A stretch of DNA of 64,000 nt from Oricola thermophila (GTDB lineage Bacteria > Pseudomonadota > Alphaproteobacteria > Rhizobiales > Rhizobiaceae): assembly GCF_013358405.1 (NCBI RefSeq), contig NZ_CP054836.1:2728001-2792000 (forward strand), in the 5' to 3' direction. Made by a program: the position numbers and the translations under genes. Under the pieces are notes generated by a model. That model searched no databases. It was not told the origin of the DNA and saw nothing but the letters and a program-made list of their open reading frames with translations. Positions within the stretch are counted from its first letter, which is position 1, and each line of letters begins with the position of its first letter. Positions 62,473 to 64,000 of this stretch are shown one piece after another.

Positions 62473-62829
62473 TCAGGAAATGGGAGGGCGGAACGGGCCG
62501 CCGTCGTCACGCCCGAGAAGGCGGGGAAGCGGAGCCGGCTCGTGCACATGCGCGCCGCGCGCAACCGCTGGCAGCGACACGGCGCCGACATGCTTGACGT
62601 CGCTGCCACAGGAGGATGCCCGCAAGGGCGCCTTGTCATCAGGCGCCGGAAACTGCGCCTTGCGCCAGCAGACCCGCTTCCAGGCCGGACCGGAAAAGTC
62701 CTGCGCGGAAGCGACCGAAGGCTGCGGGACAGCGCCCGCGACATCCGCCACGTGGCGCGGAACGGCCAGGGCGAAGGCCTGCCCGGTCAGGAAAACGAGC
62801 ATGAGTGCGGCTGCGACGATTTTCTTCAT
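62473..62829 (-). CDS. Small secreted hypothetical protein
   Basis: A 118-residue protein with a clear signal peptide (KKIVAAALMLVFLTGQAFA) followed by Pro/Ala/Arg-rich sequence with two cysteines (WKRVCWRKAQ and SSCGSDVKHV). I do not recognise a domain. It is upstream of the L,D-transpeptidase gene with 58 bp between. No strong Shine-Dalgarno is seen and an ATG nine bases upstream (62838) is possible; coding status is moderate. Confidence 0.5.
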   Translation of the reverse strand: MKKIVAAALMLVFLTGQAFALAVPRHVADVAGAVPQPSVASAQDFSGPAWKRVCWRKAQFPAPDDKAPLRASSCGSDVKHVGAVSLPAVARGAHVHEPAPLPRLLGRDDGGPFRPPIS

Positions 62830-62920
62830 GGCACTCATAAAGCGCGCAATCGTGGCAAGTTCCACCACATTCGGCATCAAAGAATCGTGAGCCGGCACAG
62901 CGTGGCAGGAAGGCAACAGA

Positions 62921-62942
62921 AAGGCGGCCCGGAAGCCGCCTT
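62921..62942 (-). terminator. Terminator after the CoxM-like gene
   Basis: On the minus strand an 8-bp stem AAGGCGGC / GCCGCCTT followed by TCTGTT, 24 bp after the flavoprotein stop. Confidence 0.6.
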
Positions 62943-62965
62943 CCCGATCGGTCTGCGATGGCGTC

Positions 62966-63760
62966 TCAGCAGGCGGCGACGGCCCGCTTCGCCATGACCT
63001 TGACGAGGTTGGCGCGGTATTCCGCCGTGCCGTGGAGATCCTCCATCATGTCGCCCGGATCGACGGACAGGCCGTCGAGCGCATCGGGGGAGAAGTTCGC
63101 GCCGAGGGCGGCCTCCGCCTCCTTCCAGCGGAACACGCCGTCATTGCCAGCGCCGGTGACGGCGACGCGCACGCCGCCCGAACCCTTCGCCACGAAGACG
63201 CCGGCCATGGCGTAGCGCGAGGCCGGGTTCGGGAACTTGGCATAGGCGCAGGCATCGGGCGCGGTGAAGGACACGGCGGTGACGATCTCGTCCTCCTCCA
63301 GCGCCGTCTCGAACATGCCGACGAAGAAGTCGCCCGCCGCGATGTCGCGCTTCGAGGTGTGCACCGTCGCGTCCAGCGCCAGCATGGCGGCCGGATAGTC
63401 GGCGGCCGGGTCGTTGTTGGCGATGGACCCGCCGAGGGTGCCCATATGGCGGACATGCGGATCGCCGATATGGGCGGCGAGATCGCAGATGCCGGGGCAC
63501 ACGGCGCGCAGCTCGGCCGAGGCGGCAACGTCGTGGTGGATGGTGCCGGCGCCGATCCGCACCGACTTCCCGCTGACCTCGATGCCCTTCATCTCGCCGA
63601 TATGACGCAGGTCGATCAGCGCGTCGGGCGCGGCAAGCCGCTGCTTCATGGTCGGGATAAGGGTCTGGCCGCCGGCGACGAACTTGCCGCCTTCAGCCTC
63701 ACCCATCATCTTCACCGCCTCGTCGACGGAACCGGCGCGCTTGTAGCTTGTCTGGTACAT
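62966..63760 (-). CDS. Molybdenum hydroxylase FAD-binding subunit (CoxM-like)
   Basis: A 264-residue FAD-binding medium subunit of the CO dehydrogenase/xanthine oxidase family. FAD motifs are KFVAGGQTLIPTMKQRL (AGGQ(S/T)L) and HMGTLGGSIANNDPAADYPA (TxGGSxA), followed by the CO_deh_flav_C domain. It passes electrons from the molybdenum/iron-sulfur subunits. ATG 63760 follows GAGAGGAAAC. The molybdopterin subunit gene ends 17 bp upstream. Substrate is unknown; aerobic CO dehydrogenase is not proven. Confidence 0.9.
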   Translation of the reverse strand: MYQTSYKRAGSVDEAVKMMGEAEGGKFVAGGQTLIPTMKQRLAAPDALIDLRHIGEMKGIEVSGKSVRIGAGTIHHDVAASAELRAVCPGICDLAAHIGDPHVRHMGTLGGSIANNDPAADYPAAMLALDATVHTSKRDIAAGDFFVGMFETALEEDEIVTAVSFTAPDACAYAKFPNPASRYAMAGVFVAKGSGGVRVAVTGAGNDGVFRWKEAEAALGANFSPDALDGLSVDPGDMMEDLHGTAEYRANLVKVMAKRAVAAC

Positions 63761-63777
63761 GATCCGTTTCCTCTCGC

Positions 63778-64000
63778 TCAGCCCTGCATCGCCGCCCACA
63801 CCTTCTGCGGCGTGGCGGGCATGGTCAGGTTGTTGGTGCCGATGGCATCGGTGATGGCGTTGATCACGGCCGGCGGCGAACCGATGGCGCCGGCCTCGCC
63901 GCAGCCCTTGATGCCGAGCGGATTGCTCGGGCAGGGCGTCGCCGTGGTCGACACCTTGTAGGACGGCAGGTCGTCGGCGCGCGGCATGGTGTAATCCATG
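63778..64000 (-). CDS. Molybdenum hydroxylase large (molybdopterin-binding) subunit, C-terminal fragment
   Basis: The last 73 or so residues of a CoxL/XdhB-type subunit; the gene begins beyond the window. [37 protein letters not shown] and [11 protein letters not shown] are the family's C-terminal signature, in which the Glu of GCGEAG is the catalytic base near molybdenum. The VAYRC-type active-site loop that would tell true CO dehydrogenase apart is outside the window. Confidence 0.9.
   Translation of the reverse strand, partial: MDYTMPRADDLPSYKVSTTATPCPSNPLGIKGCGEAGAIGSPPAVINAITDAIGTNNLTMPATPQKVWAAMQG

Noticed and set aside
1..64000. tRNA, rRNA, intact IS elements, integrases
   Set aside because: Looked for TTCGAATCC-type T-arms, rRNA signatures, transposase motifs and flanking inverted repeats by eye; none was convincing.
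62966..64000. Aerobic carbon monoxide dehydrogenase (true CoxMSL)
   Set aside because: Only the FAD subunit and the last residues of the large subunit are visible; the diagnostic active-site loop is outside the window, so only a molybdenum hydroxylase is claimed.

Overview
The window is a chromosomal segment of a GC-rich alphaproteobacterium, most likely Hyphomicrobiales (Rhizobiales; a Phyllobacteriaceae/Mesorhizobium-like lineage). Supporting signs are a gcrA gene with a cluster of GANTC (CcrM) sites in front of it, a PodJ-like polarity protein, a SAM-II riboswitch ahead of metZ, a class I lysyl-tRNA synthetase, and the gene order phoR-pstSCAB-phoU-phoB. An ectoine-degradation cluster, a voltage-gated sodium channel, TrkH and a KefB-type antiporter suggest a marine or salt-exposed lifestyle (inference). 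No rRNA, tRNA, CRISPR array, intact IS or prophage was seen.

Layout. 1-5.2 kb: TIGR02186/TSUP sulfur-anion export pair (cut by the window edge) and the PodJ-like protein. 5.6-13.5 kb: a MerR regulator, a 32-bp MerR-type palindrome and a fatty-acid/branched acyl-CoA beta-oxidation operon (two acyl-CoA dehydrogenases, thiolase, isochorismatase-like hydrolase, FadJ-like fusion). 13.5-15.3 kb: two genes lying between the fadJ end with its terminator and a decayed second copy of that end and terminator. 15.3-17.5 kb: a class V aminotransferase and copy A of an unknown paralogue pair. 17.5-23.4 kb: ectoine/diaminobutyrate catabolism (doeD, doeC, doeX leftward; doeA, doeB rightward). 23.4-35.4 kb: mixed housekeeping (rhlE helicase, ArsR-SRPBCC pair, HCCA isomerase, S24 repressor, lysK, TerB-like, sterol-desaturase-like, solute-binding protein, glycosyltransferase, NavBac channel, dCTP deaminase). 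35.4-44.7 kb: SAM-II riboswitch-metZ, M20 amidohydrolase, CDP-alcohol phosphatidyltransferase, apaG-trkH, argD-argF-hslO, gcrA. 44.7-53.3 kb: the phosphate regulon with tandem Pho boxes, and PPK2. 53.3-58.8 kb: a membrane protein, nitronate monooxygenase with a second MerR-type operator, an ECF sigma/anti-sigma/metal-sensor/EF-hand cluster, palindromic repeats and paralogue copy B. 58.9-64 kb: KefB-like antiporter, universal stress protein, L,D-transpeptidase, a small secreted protein and the start of a molybdenum hydroxylase (CoxM/CoxL-like) operon.

How the parts work together. The beta-oxidation operon and the distant nitronate monooxygenase probably answer to the same MerR regulator. The doe genes convert ectoine to diaminobutyrate and then aspartate, but no ectoine importer is present here. 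PhoR/PhoB, the Pst transporter, PhoU and PPK2 form a phosphate acquisition and polyphosphate-use block. The least described parts are the inverted paralogue pair of unknown function (16.6 and 58.0 kb), the fadJ-tail duplication around 13.5-15.3 kb, and the four-gene ECF/EF-hand cluster at 55.5-57.6 kb.
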